A stretch of 64,000 nt of DNA from Sinorhizobium americanum (lineage in GTDB: Bacteria > Pseudomonadota > Alphaproteobacteria > Rhizobiales > Rhizobiaceae), in contig NZ_LNQC01000043.1 in assembly GCF_001651855.1 (NCBI RefSeq), positions 1 to 64,000 on the forward strand, given 5' to 3'. A program made the position numbers and the translations under genes. Positions 14,896 through 23,403 of this stretch are shown one piece after another. Within the stretch, counting starts at the first letter, position 1. Each line of letters starts with the position of its first letter. Under the pieces are notes generated by a model. It saw nothing but the letters and a program-made list of their open reading frames with translations. It was not told the origin of the DNA and made no database searches.

Positions 14896-16674
14896 ATGTT
14901 TTCTTTTGCGAAGCGTTCGGATTCCAACCACATCATTGCAGCATTGTCGAAATCGCAGGCGATCATCCAGTTCGATCTCACCGGCAACATCCTCACCGCC
15001 AACGAGAATTTCTGCAAAGCCCTCGGCTACAACCTGCAGGAGATTGTCGGCCAGCATCATCGCATCTTCTGTCCTGCCGACTATGCCGCCACGCCGCAAT
15101 ACCGCGAGTTCTGGGCGCGTCTCGGCCGCGGCGAGTTCGACAGCAATGCCTATAAGCGCGTGACCAAGGCCGGGCGGGAGATCTGGATTCAGGCGACCTA
15201 CAATCCGGTGTTCCGCAACGGCAAGCCGTACAAGGTGATGAAATTCGCAACGGATATCACCGACGCAAAACTGAAAGCCACCGAAGATGCGGGCAAACTC
15301 GACGCGATCGCCCGATCGCAGGCGGTGATCGAATTCACGCCCACCGGCGAAATTATCACCGCCAACGAAAATTTCTGCAACGCCCTCGGCTATCGTCCGT
15401 CGGAAATCGAGGGACGCCATCACAGCATGTTCTGCGAGCCGAACTATGCCCGCACGGCCGAGTACAGCGAGTTCTGGAGGCGGCTTGCCCAGGGCGAGTT
15501 CATCGCCGGCGAATTCGTCCGCCATGGCAAGGGCGGCAAGGAAATATGGATTCAGGCCGCCTACAACCCGATCCGCGATCCGAACGGCAAGGTCTACAAG
15601 GTCGTCAAGTTCGCGACCGATGTCAGCGAACGGATGGCGGCGATCAACGCGCTCGGCGCCGGCCTGCGGTCGCTGGCGGAGGGCGACCTGACCCGGTCAC
15701 TGGACACGCCATTCGTGCCGAGCATGGAGGCCGTGCGCAGCGACTTCAACGATGCGGTCGTCCGCCTCTGTCGCGCCATGCAAACGGTCGGCGAAAATGC
15801 CGGTGCGATTGCCGGCGGCGCGAGCGAGATCAGGTCCGCCGCCGACGACCTGTCGAAGCGGACCGAGCAGCAGGCCGCATCGGTCGAGGAAACGGCCGCG
15901 GCACTCGACGAGATCACCACCACGGTCGCCGATTCGAGCCGCCGAGCCGAGGAAGCCGGCCAGCTCGTTGCAAAGACGAAAGACGGAGCCGAACATTCGA
16001 GGCTCGTCGTCCAGAACGCCATCGGTGCGATGGACCAGATCGAGCAATCATCGCGCGAGATCAGCAACATCATCGGCGTGATCGACGACATTGCCTTCCA
16101 GACCAATCTCTTGGCGCTCAATGCCGGCGTCGAGGCGGCGCGCGCCGGCGAGGCCGGCAAGGGCTTCGCGGTCGTGGCGACGGAGGTGCGGGAACTGGCC
16201 CAGCGCTCGGCAAGTGCCGCAAAGGATATCAAAGCCCTGATCACCACCTCCGGCGAGCATGTTCGCAACGGCGTCTCGCTGGTCGGACAGACAGGCACGG
16301 CGCTGGAACAGATCCTCGTCCAGGTCCAGGAGATCAACCTCAACGTCTCGGCGATCGTCGAAGCGGCGCGGGAACAGGCGACGGGTCTCAGGGAAATCAA
16401 CCAGGCGGTCAACGCGATGGATCAGGCAACGCAGCAGAACGCCGCCATGGTGGAGGAAAGCACGGCCGCAAGCCACGCCATGTCGCGCGAGGCCGAGGCT
16501 CTCTACGGCCTTCTTCGGCAATTCCGCATCGGCCAGGATAACCTCGGTGCAGCCGAAATGCGCGCAGAGCCCCTTGCCTCACCGGCTCGCGCTCGCGCGC
16601 CAAGGGCGGCACGAGGCGCCCAAAAGGGAAACCTCGCGGTCGTCACGGCTGCCGAAGGCTGGCAGAATTTCTGA
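14896..16674 (+). CDS. Soluble methyl-accepting chemotaxis protein with two PAS domains (592 aa)
   Basis: Cytoplasmic chemoreceptor; no membrane segment is visible. Two consecutive PAS domains (about residues 20-125 and 140-248) are strong internal repeats, sharing ANENFC, EIVGQHH/EIEGRHH, EFWARL/EFWRRL and the PAC pieces YNPVFRNG/YNPIRDPNGK. A linker follows to about residue 310, then the MCP signalling domain with the invariant tip IAFQTNLLALNAGVEAARAGEAGKGFAVVA. The last five residues are GWQNF, which fits the xWxxF tether that CheR and CheB bind in some receptors. A soluble PAS-PAS receptor of this design resembles S. meliloti McpY, but I cannot confirm orthology. PAS-borne haem or flavin would make it an energy or redox sensor; that is inference. 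Confidence 0.93.
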   Translation: MFSFAKRSDSNHIIAALSKSQAIIQFDLTGNILTANENFCKALGYNLQEIVGQHHRIFCPADYAATPQYREFWARLGRGEFDSNAYKRVTKAGREIWIQATYNPVFRNGKPYKVMKFATDITDAKLKATEDAGKLDAIARSQAVIEFTPTGEIITANENFCNALGYRPSEIEGRHHSMFCEPNYARTAEYSEFWRRLAQGEFIAGEFVRHGKGGKEIWIQAAYNPIRDPNGKVYKVVKFATDVSERMAAINALGAGLRSLAEGDLTRSLDTPFVPSMEAVRSDFNDAVVRLCRAMQTVGENAGAIAGGASEIRSAADDLSKRTEQQAASVEETAAALDEITTTVADSSRRAEEAGQLVAKTKDGAEHSRLVVQNAIGAMDQIEQSSREISNIIGVIDDIAFQTNLLALNAGVEAARAGEAGKGFAVVATEVRELAQRSASAAKDIKALITTSGEHVRNGVSLVGQTGTALEQILVQVQEINLNVSAIVEAAREQATGLREINQAVNAMDQATQQNAAMVEESTAASHAMSREAEALYGLLRQFRIGQDNLGAAEMRAEPLASPARARAPRAARGAQKGNLAVVTAAEGWQNF

Positions 16675-16699
16675 GCGCACCCGAACCCCGCGCTCGATC

Positions 16700-16730
16700 A
16701 AGGGAAGGTGGCACCTGGCGCCTTCCCTTT
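16700..16730 (+). terminator. Hairpin terminator after the chemoreceptor gene
   Basis: Perfect 9-bp arms AAGGGAAGG (16700-16708) and CCTTCCCTT (16721-16729), 25 bp behind the stop codon, followed by a single extra T. The stem is strong, the T tract minimal. Confidence 0.6.
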
Positions 16731-16759
16731 GCCGGCTAAATGCTTGGATAGCAGATACG

Positions 16760-16901
16760 CCTCCCCACAAAAGGAGGGGCTAGGCGCCCGGGGTAACCGC
16801 CGGCGTATTCCAACCGTCTCGTCGGGAGCACGCAGGCCGATGGGAGCGTGGGCGGCGCGGCATCGTAGCCCCTCCCCCTTGTGCAGAGGGGTTGGGGAGG
16901 G
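16760..16901. repeat. Paired inverted GC-rich palindrome element, copy 2
   Basis: The left arm CCTCCCCACAAAAGGAGGGGC (16760-16780) and right arm (about 16869-16901, CCTCCCCCTTGTG...GTTGGGGAGG) are inverted relatives of the arms at 10.3-10.5 kb. The spacer shares GCGGCATCG next to the right arm with copy 1. It separates the chemoreceptor gene from the end of the formate dehydrogenase operon. Confidence 0.75.
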
Positions 16902-16914
16902 CATTCTTGCTGGC

Positions 16915-17145
16915 CTACGCCGCTTCCGGCTTCCGGATCTTCGGTGCCGCTTCCAGCACCAGCGGGTTCAATCCCTCGCCGCCGTGCTCGATGTGCTCGA
17001 ACAGCTTGCGACGCATCCGCGATTCCCAGTATTTGTTGATATGCGTCGCCACGCCCTGCGCCGCCTCATTCGCCGGTTGGCTCTGAAAGAAGGTGGCAAT
17101 CTGGTTCGCCATGTAGATGAGCTTGGCGTTGGTATTTGCAGACAT
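16915..17145 (-). CDS. fdsD: Formate dehydrogenase delta subunit FdsD (76 aa)
   Basis: Small subunit or maturation factor of the soluble NAD-dependent molybdenum formate dehydrogenase, needed for an active complex in relatives. The family signature is visible: KLIYMANQIATFFQSQP at the start, then VATHINKYWESRMRRKL and the acidic/Leu-rich end. The ATG at 17145 is preceded by GCGGAG; the frame can be extended to a TTG at 17169 that overlaps the fdhD stop, but that is less likely. Last gene of the fds operon, starting 20 bp behind fdhD. Confidence 0.92.
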   Translation of the reverse strand: MSANTNAKLIYMANQIATFFQSQPANEAAQGVATHINKYWESRMRRKLFEHIEHGGEGLNPLVLEAAPKIRKPEAA

Positions 17146-17165
17146 CGGCGACAGCTCCGCTTCTC

Positions 17166-18083
17166 TCAAAATGGTTCAGAGCGAGAGACGCGCGGGGAAA
17201 ACGGCGCCCGCTCCTCCTCGTCCCGCTCTATGCGCTCGGCATGGGTGAAAATTTCGAACTCGTTGCCGCGCACCAGCGCGATCAGCGTCATGCCGGCCTC
17301 CTCCGCCGTGCGGATGGCAAGCGCCGTCGGCGCCGAAATGGCGATGATCACCGGGCTTCCCGTGATCGCCGTCTTCTGCACCATCTCGACGGAGACCCGC
17401 GAAGTGACGACGACCGCGCCCTGCGCGCCCTTGAAACCGGCCCGCGCGGCAGCCCCCGTCAGCTTGTCGAGCGCGTTGTGGCGACCGACATCCTCGCGAA
17501 CCGCAATCAGCCCCCGGCCCGGCACGTAAAAGGCCGCCCCATGGACGGCGCGCGTCTTAAGGTGCAGGGGCTGCTGACCGTTGAGCATCGCCACGGCGCG
17601 AACGACATCCTCATCGGAAAGCCGCAGCGACGAACCTGAAACGTCCGGCGTCGTTCGAACCGCCTGCTCGATCGATTCGATACCGCAAAGACCGCAACCG
17701 ACAGGCCCCGCCATGTGGCGGCGGCGCAGGCGCAACGCGTCGTTCTGCTCGTCCCTGAGGCGAATCTGCAGGTCGATGCCATTGTCCTCGGCGATGACCT
17801 CGACGTCTTCGACCTGATCGGGATCGGTGATGATGCCTTCGGTCAGGCTGAAGCCGACGGCGAAATCCGCGAGATCGGCCGGCGTTGCCATCATCACCGC
17901 ATGCGTCGACCCGCCATAGGTGAGCGCAATCGGCGTCTCCTCCGGTACGTGGCGTGACTGCGAGACGAGAACGCCCGCTCGCCGCGCCTCTTCCGGAACC
18001 TTCGCCGTGGTGCTGAAGCGGCTCCTTTCGGCCGCCCCGACGGTGACGGCAGCGGGAGAGGGCGGGCGTCGTTTTCCTGCCAT
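17166..18083 (-). CDS. fdhD: Formate dehydrogenase accessory sulfurtransferase FdhD/FdsC (305 aa)
   Basis: Transfers sulfur to the molybdenum cofactor so that formate dehydrogenase becomes active; it binds the bis-MGD cofactor and hands it to FdsA. The essential cysteine loop is present as GCGLCGIE (Cys130 and Cys133). Other family segments are FAVGFSLTEGII, GAAFYVPGRGLIAVREDVGRHNALDKL and VVVTSRVSVEMVQK. The N-terminal 30 residues are variable and probably disordered. It starts 8 bp behind fdsA, with GGAGTAGGAAGCGCG before the ATG. The position between fdsA and fdsD is the usual one in fds operons. Confidence 0.95.
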   Translation of the reverse strand: MAGKRRPPSPAAVTVGAAERSRFSTTAKVPEEARRAGVLVSQSRHVPEETPIALTYGGSTHAVMMATPADLADFAVGFSLTEGIITDPDQVEDVEVIAEDNGIDLQIRLRDEQNDALRLRRRHMAGPVGCGLCGIESIEQAVRTTPDVSGSSLRLSDEDVVRAVAMLNGQQPLHLKTRAVHGAAFYVPGRGLIAVREDVGRHNALDKLTGAAARAGFKGAQGAVVVTSRVSVEMVQKTAITGSPVIIAISAPTALAIRTAEEAGMTLIALVRGNEFEIFTHAERIERDEEERAPFSPRVSRSEPF

Positions 18084-18091
18084 CGCGCTTC

Positions 18092-20971
18092 CTACTCCGC
18101 CGCCTCCAGCTTGCCGGCAATCCGCCGCGACTGGCGGGCCTGCTCGTCATAGTCGATCTGCCAGTCGGTCGGCCCGTTCGAGGGCGAGACCTGCACCGCC
18201 GTCACCTTGTACTCCGGGCAATTGGTTGCCCAGTCGGAGAAATCGGTGGTGATGACGTTCGCCTGCGTCGTCGGATGATGGAAGGTGGTGTAGACGACGC
18301 CCGGCGCGACGCGATCGGTGATCAGCGCCCGGAGCGTCGTGTCACCCGAGCGGCTGGCAAGCCGGACCCAGTCGCCGTCGCGGATGCCGCGCTGCTCCGC
18401 ATCGTGCGGGTGGATCTCCAGCCGGTCCTCCGGGTGCCAGACGACATTGTCGGTACGCCGCGTCTGGGCGCCGACATTGTAGTGGCTGAGGATGCGGCCG
18501 GTGGTGAGCAGCAGCGGGAAGCGCGGGCCGGTCTTCTCGTCGGTCGCCACATATTCCGTGCGGATGAACTTGCCCTTGCCGCGCACGAAGCCGTCGACAT
18601 GCATGATTGGCGAACCGAGCGGCGCCTTTTCGTTGCAGGGCCACTGCACCGAGCCCATCTCGTCGAGATAGTCATAGGAGACCAGGGCGAAAGTCGGCGT
18701 CGTCGCGGCGATCTCGTCCATGATCTCGGACGGATGGCCATAGTTCCAGTCGAGCCCCATGGCCTGGGCCAGCTTCTGCGTCACCTCCCAGTCGGCATAG
18801 CCGTTCTTCGGCCGCATCACCTTGCGCACGCGGTTGATACGGCGCTCGGCATTGGTGAAGGTGCCGTCCTTTTCGAGGAAGGTCGAGCCCGGAAGGAAGA
18901 CATGCGCGTAGTTGGCCGTCTCGTTGAGGAAGAGGTCCTGCACCACGACGCATTCCATCGCCGCAAGGCCCGCTGCCACGTGCTTGGTGTCCGGATCCGA
19001 CTGCAGGATGTCCTCACCCTGGATGTAGAGCCCCTTGAATGTGCCGTCGACCGCCGCGTCGAGCATGTTCGGGATGCGCAGGCCCGGCTCGTTGTTGAGC
19101 GTCACGCCCCAGAGCTTCTCGAAGGTCTCGCGCGTCGCGTCGTCCGAGATGTGCCGGTAGCCCGGCAGTTCGTGCGGGAAGGAGCCCATGTCGCAGGAGC
19201 CCTGCACGTTGTTCTGGCCGCGCAGCGGATTGACGCCGACGCCCGGCCGGCCGATGTTCCCGGTGACCATGGCAAGGTTGGCAATCGCCATGACCGTGGT
19301 CGAACCCTGGCTGTGCTCGGTGACGCCGAGCCCGTAATAGATCGCGCCGTTGCCGCCGGTGGCGTAAAGGCGGGCAGCCCCGCGCACCAGTTCGGCCGCA
19401 ACGCCGGTATGGGCCTCGGTCGCTTCCGGGCTGTGATAGGGCTCGGCCACGAAGGCGGCCCAGTCCTCGAACTCCGACCAGTCGCAGCGCTCGCGAATAA
19501 AGGCCTCATCGGCCAAGCCCTCGGTGACGATGACATGGGCGAGCGCCGTCAGGATGGCGACGTTGGTGCCCGGCTTGATCGGCAGGTGGTACGAGGCTTC
19601 GACATGGGCCGAGCGGACGAGGTCGATCCGGCGCGGATCGATGACAATCAGCTTGGCGCCCTCGCGCAACCGCTTCTTCAGCCGCGAGGCAAAGACCGGG
19701 TGACCGTCGGTCGGGTTGGCGCCGATGATGATCGCGACGTCGGTGTGCTCGACGCTGTCGAAATTCTGCGTGCCGGCCGAGGTGCCGAAGGTCTGGTTGA
19801 GGCCGTAGCCGGTCGGCGAATGGCAGACGCGGGCGCAGGTATCGACATTGTTGTTGCCGAAGCCGGCGCGCACCAGCTTCTGCACCAGATAGGTTTCCTC
19901 ATTGGTGCAGCGCGACGAGGTGATGCCGCCGACCGAATCGCGGCCGTACTGGTACTGGATGCGGCGGAACTCGGAAGCCACATGGGCATAGGCCTCCTCC
20001 CAGGTCACCTCGCGCCAGGGATCGCTGATCTTGTCGCGGATCATTGGATTGAGGATGCGATCCTTGTGGCTGGAATAGCCATAGGCGAAGCGGCCCTTGA
20101 CACAGGAATGGCCGCGGTTCGCCTGGCCGTCCTTCCACGGCACCATGCGCACCAGCTCCTCGCCGCGCATCTCCGCCTTGAAGGAGCAGCCGACGCCGCA
20201 ATAGGCGCAGGTGGTGACGACCGAATGCTCCGGCTGGCCGATCTCGATCACCGACTTTTCCGTCAGCGTCGCCGTCGGGCAGGCCTGCACGCAGGCGCCG
20301 CAGGAGACGCATTCGGAGGAGACGAAATCCTCGCTCATGCCGGCGGAAACGCGCGAATCGAAGCCGCGGCCGCTGATCGTCAGCGCAAAGGTACCCTGCA
20401 CTTCCTCGCAGGCCCGCACGCAGCGCGAGCAGACGATGCATTTCGCCGGATCGAAGGTGAAATATGGGTTGGATTCGTCCTTCGGCGCCCACTGGATATT
20501 GATCTCGCCATTGTTGCGCGCCTTGACGTGGTTGGACCCATCATAGCCATAGCGCACGTCGCGCAGGCCCACGGCACCGGCCATGTCCTGCAGCTCGCAA
20601 TCGCCATTGGCCGCACAGGTGAGGCAGTCGAGCGGGTGGTCGGAGATATAGAGCTCCATGACCCCGCGGCGGACATCTTTCAGCCGCTGCGTCTGGGTCG
20701 AAACGCTGATGCCCTGTGCGACTGGCGTCGTGCAGGAAGCCGGCATGCCGGCCCGGCCCTCGATCTCGACCAGACAGAGGCGGCAGGAGCCAAAGGCGTC
20801 CATCATGTCAGAGGCACAGAGCTTCGGCACCTCGATGCCCGCTTCCATCGCCGCCCGCATGATCGACGTGCCTTCCGGCACGCTGATCTCCTGCCCGTCG
20901 ATCGTCAGCGTCACGAGCTTTTCGGACTTGGAAGCAGGAGTGCCGTAATTGATTTCATGAACGAGAGACAT
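18092..20971 (-). CDS. fdsA: NAD-dependent formate dehydrogenase alpha subunit FdsA (959 aa)
   Basis: Catalytic subunit, oxidising formate to CO2 at a molybdenum bis-MGD centre. Domains in order: a [2Fe-2S] ferredoxin domain (residues 1-90, Cys52 region and GSCRLCLVEIEG); a NuoG-like cluster segment (DCLTCAANGDCELQ); a two-[4Fe-4S] ferredoxin part (CIVCSRCVRACEE and CVSCGACVQACPT); the [4Fe-4S] motif CAYCGVGCSFK of the molybdopterin domain; the Mo-ligand cysteine region VDTCARVCHSPTGYG; and a C-terminal dinucleotide-binding domain (LLLTTGRILSHYN). Cysteine, not selenocysteine, is encoded. The ATG at 20971 has AGGAGG seven bases upstream. A 226-bp spacer with a palindromic element separates it from fdsB. 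Confidence 0.96.
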   Translation of the reverse strand: MSLVHEINYGTPASKSEKLVTLTIDGQEISVPEGTSIMRAAMEAGIEVPKLCASDMMDAFGSCRLCLVEIEGRAGMPASCTTPVAQGISVSTQTQRLKDVRRGVMELYISDHPLDCLTCAANGDCELQDMAGAVGLRDVRYGYDGSNHVKARNNGEINIQWAPKDESNPYFTFDPAKCIVCSRCVRACEEVQGTFALTISGRGFDSRVSAGMSEDFVSSECVSCGACVQACPTATLTEKSVIEIGQPEHSVVTTCAYCGVGCSFKAEMRGEELVRMVPWKDGQANRGHSCVKGRFAYGYSSHKDRILNPMIRDKISDPWREVTWEEAYAHVASEFRRIQYQYGRDSVGGITSSRCTNEETYLVQKLVRAGFGNNNVDTCARVCHSPTGYGLNQTFGTSAGTQNFDSVEHTDVAIIIGANPTDGHPVFASRLKKRLREGAKLIVIDPRRIDLVRSAHVEASYHLPIKPGTNVAILTALAHVIVTEGLADEAFIRERCDWSEFEDWAAFVAEPYHSPEATEAHTGVAAELVRGAARLYATGGNGAIYYGLGVTEHSQGSTTVMAIANLAMVTGNIGRPGVGVNPLRGQNNVQGSCDMGSFPHELPGYRHISDDATRETFEKLWGVTLNNEPGLRIPNMLDAAVDGTFKGLYIQGEDILQSDPDTKHVAAGLAAMECVVVQDLFLNETANYAHVFLPGSTFLEKDGTFTNAERRINRVRKVMRPKNGYADWEVTQKLAQAMGLDWNYGHPSEIMDEIAATTPTFALVSYDYLDEMGSVQWPCNEKAPLGSPIMHVDGFVRGKGKFIRTEYVATDEKTGPRFPLLLTTGRILSHYNVGAQTRRTDNVVWHPEDRLEIHPHDAEQRGIRDGDWVRLASRSGDTTLRALITDRVAPGVVYTTFHHPTTQANVITTDFSDWATNCPEYKVTAVQVSPSNGPTDWQIDYDEQARQSRRIAGKLEAAE

Positions 20972-21010
20972 TAACGGGCCTCCTGAGAAATTGCGATCAG
21001 CGAGGGCTTG

Positions 21011-21182
21011 CCCCCCTCTGCCCTGCCGGGCATCTCCCCCACAACGGGGGAGAATGGATGTGGCACGCTCTGCGTTCCCAGCGGAGGGTTCCAATCGCAG
21101 AATCGTTTTAGCGGGAGCGGGCGGCCAGCCGCGAGTCGATCTCCCTCCTTGTGGGGGAGATGGCCGGCAGGCCAGAGGGAGG
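21011..21182. repeat. Paired inverted palindrome element inside the fds operon
   Basis: Arms at 21011-21053 and 21140-21182 are inverted copies: CCCTCTG..CATCTCCCCCACAA on the left matches TTGTGGGGGAGATGGCCGG..CAGAGGG on the right. This is a variant of the arms in the other elements. It lies in the 226-bp gap between fdsB and fdsA, so it must be transcribed if the operon is one mRNA, and would form a long stem there. Confidence 0.75.
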
Positions 21183-21197
21183 TGTTCGCCGCGTTCA

Positions 21198-22754
21198 TCA
21201 TTCCGCAGCCTCCGCCACCGGCGCCGGCGAGAAATCCTCCGGGAAATGCGTCATGGCGCTCACCACCGGATAGGGAGTGAAGCCGCCGAGAGCGCAGAGC
21301 GAGCCGAACTTCATCGTGTTGCAAAGATCGGCGAGCAGTTCGCGGTTCTTCTCCGGCTCGATGCCGGCCGCGATCTTGTCCGCGACCTCGACGCCGCGCG
21401 TCGAGCCGATGCGGCAGGGCGTGCACTTGCCGCAGCTTTCGATGGCGCAGAACTCCATGGCGAAGCGGGCCTGCTTTAGCATGTCGGCCGTGTCGTCGAA
21501 GACGACGATGCCGGCATGGCCGATCAGCCCGTCTTTTGCCGCGAAAGCCTCGTAGTCGAAAGGCGTGTCGAACAGCGCCCGCGGGAAATAGGCACCGAGC
21601 GGACCGCCGACCTGCACCGCCTTGACCGGCCGGCCGCTTGCCGTTCCGCCGCCGATCTCGTCGACGATCTGGCCAAGCGTCAGGCCGAAGGCCGTCTCAT
21701 AGAGGCCGGCATGCTTGACGTTGCCGGCGATCTGGATCGGGATCGTGCCGCGCGACCGGCCCATTCCGAAGTCGCGGTAGTAGGCGGCGCCCTTGTCGAG
21801 GATCACCGGCACAGATGCGAGCGAGATGACGTTGTTGATCACCGTCGGACGATCGAACAGGCCCTTGTGGGCCGGCAGCGGCGGTTTGGCGCGCACCAGC
21901 CCGCGCTTGCCTTCGAGGCTGTTTAGAAGCGAGGTCTCCTCGCCGCAGACATAGGCGCCGGCGCCGGTCCTGACTTCCATGTCGAAGGCATGCGCCGAAC
22001 CGAGAACCGAGCTGCCGAGCACGCCCGCGGCACGGGCGACCTCGATCGCAGCGCTCACCGCCGCGATCGCATGCGGATATTCGGAACGGGTGTAGACGTA
22101 ACCCTTGGTCGCACCGGTGGCGATGCCGGCGATCGCCATGCCCTCGATCAGCACGAAGGGATCGCCCTCCATGATCATCCGGTCGGCGAAGGTACCGCTG
22201 TCGCCCTCGTCGGCATTGCAGACAATGTATTTCTGGGATCCCTGGGTCTCAAGGACGGTTTTCCACTTGATGCCGGTGGGGAAACCGGCACCGCCGCGGC
22301 CGCGCAGGCCGCTTTCAGTGACTTCGGCGACGATCGCCGCCGGCGCCAAGGAGACGGCCTTCTTGAGGCCGCGCAAGCCGCCATGGGCGCGATAGTCGTC
22401 GAGCGACAGCGGATCGATGACGCCGCAGCGGGCGAAGGTCAGCCGCGTCTGGTTCCTGAGGAACGGGAGCTCTTCGGTCTTGCCGAGGCAGAGCGGATGC
22501 GCGCCGCCCGAGGTGAACCCGGCATCGAGCAGCGAGGCGACATCGCGCGCCTTCACCGGACCGTAGGCGACGCGCCCCTCGGCCGTTTCGACCTCGACGA
22601 GCGGCTCCAGCCAATGCATGCCGCGCGAGCCGTTGCGGACGATCATTGCGTCGAGGCCGCGCACCGCGATCGCCTCGGCCATCGCCGCAGCCACCTTTTC
22701 GGCACCAAGGGCAATCGCTGCGGCATCGCGTGGAATGTAGATCTTCACCGTCAT
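21198..22754 (-). CDS. fdsB: NAD-dependent formate dehydrogenase beta subunit FdsB (518 aa)
   Basis: Diaphorase subunit, related to NuoF of complex I, passing electrons to NAD+. After an N-terminal thioredoxin-like part (1 to about 110) comes the FMN/NAD fold with the glycine-rich RGRGGAGFPTGIKWK, then AYVCGEETSLLNSLEGKRG, the SLBB part (VQVGGPLGAYFP) and the [4Fe-4S] site ESCGKCTPCRIGSTRG. The ATG overlaps the fdsG stop by four bases (ATGA), so the two are translationally coupled. Size and order match fdsGBACD operons of other Proteobacteria. Confidence 0.96.
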   Translation of the reverse strand: MTVKIYIPRDAAAIALGAEKVAAAMAEAIAVRGLDAMIVRNGSRGMHWLEPLVEVETAEGRVAYGPVKARDVASLLDAGFTSGGAHPLCLGKTEELPFLRNQTRLTFARCGVIDPLSLDDYRAHGGLRGLKKAVSLAPAAIVAEVTESGLRGRGGAGFPTGIKWKTVLETQGSQKYIVCNADEGDSGTFADRMIMEGDPFVLIEGMAIAGIATGATKGYVYTRSEYPHAIAAVSAAIEVARAAGVLGSSVLGSAHAFDMEVRTGAGAYVCGEETSLLNSLEGKRGLVRAKPPLPAHKGLFDRPTVINNVISLASVPVILDKGAAYYRDFGMGRSRGTIPIQIAGNVKHAGLYETAFGLTLGQIVDEIGGGTASGRPVKAVQVGGPLGAYFPRALFDTPFDYEAFAAKDGLIGHAGIVVFDDTADMLKQARFAMEFCAIESCGKCTPCRIGSTRGVEVADKIAAGIEPEKNRELLADLCNTMKFGSLCALGGFTPYPVVSAMTHFPEDFSPAPVAEAAE

Positions 22755-23230
22755 CGGCGTGCCTCCGCGACCAGCGCCTCGAGCTCCGCGTCGTCAAGCC
22801 GCGCATGCACCTCGCCGTCGAGCATCGCCGACGGCGAGCAGGAACAGAGCCCGAGACAGTAGACCGGCTCCAGCGTCACGGCGCCGTCCGGCGTCGTCTC
22901 GTGGAAATCGATGCCGAGCAGCGCCTTGGCACGCTCGGCAAGCCGGTCACCGCCCATCGACTGACAGGCCTCGGCACGACAGAGTTTCAATACATGCCGG
23001 CCTGCCGGGTGCTCGCGGAAATCGTGATAGAAGGTGACGACGCCGTAGACTTCGGCGCGCGACAGGTTGAGTTCGCGGGCGATCACCGGCAGGGATTCCT
23101 GCGGCACATAGCCGAACTCGTCCTGGATCTCGTGCAGGATCGGCAGAAGCGGGCCTTCCAGCCCCTTGAGTTCGCCGACAATCGCCAGCGTGCGTTCGGT
23201 CACGTCTGCGCGCGGCAGAAGAATATTCAC
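22751..23230 (-). CDS. fdsG: NAD-dependent formate dehydrogenase gamma subunit FdsG (159 aa)
   Basis: NuoE-like [2Fe-2S] subunit with a thioredoxin-like fold. Cluster cysteines are in CRAEACQSMGG and YCLGLCSCSP. I place the start at the GTG at 23230 (VNILLPRADVTERT), preceded by GGGAGGG; the frame stays open 37 codons further to 23341, but that stretch overlaps the regulatory palindrome upstream and has no family similarity. First gene of the formate dehydrogenase operon. Confidence 0.93.
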   Translation of the reverse strand: MNILLPRADVTERTLAIVGELKGLEGPLLPILHEIQDEFGYVPQESLPVIARELNLSRAEVYGVVTFYHDFREHPAGRHVLKLCRAEACQSMGGDRLAERAKALLGIDFHETTPDGAVTLEPVYCLGLCSCSPSAMLDGEVHARLDDAELEALVAEARR

Positions 23231-23340
23231 CCGAAGAGCCCTCCCGGCTCGGGGCGCATCAAGGTCCTGCTTGGACCGCCATACGCCAGATTTCACAGGC
23301 TGTTGCAGAGATCGGAGCCTCTTCGGCCTCTGCACAGGCA

Positions 23341-23357
23341 ATAAGCTTCGCGCTTAT
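23341..23357. promoter_or_regulatory. LysR-type operator upstream of fdsG
   Basis: Perfect palindrome ATAAG-N7-CTTAT (arms extend to ATAAGC/GCTTAT), a form typical of LysR-family recognition sites. It lies 111-127 bp upstream of the fdsG start and 47 bp behind the LysR gene, between regulator and operon. Confidence 0.6.
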
Positions 23358-23403
23358 GGGCAGAAGGGTCAATAATGCTGTTCCGTCGATCGATAGAAAA
23401 AAT

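Noticed and set aside
18275..20974. Long open frame antisense to fdsA (899 codons)
   Set aside because: The sense strand encodes an intact molybdoenzyme subunit; the antisense product is a composition artefact rich in Asp, Arg and Ala.
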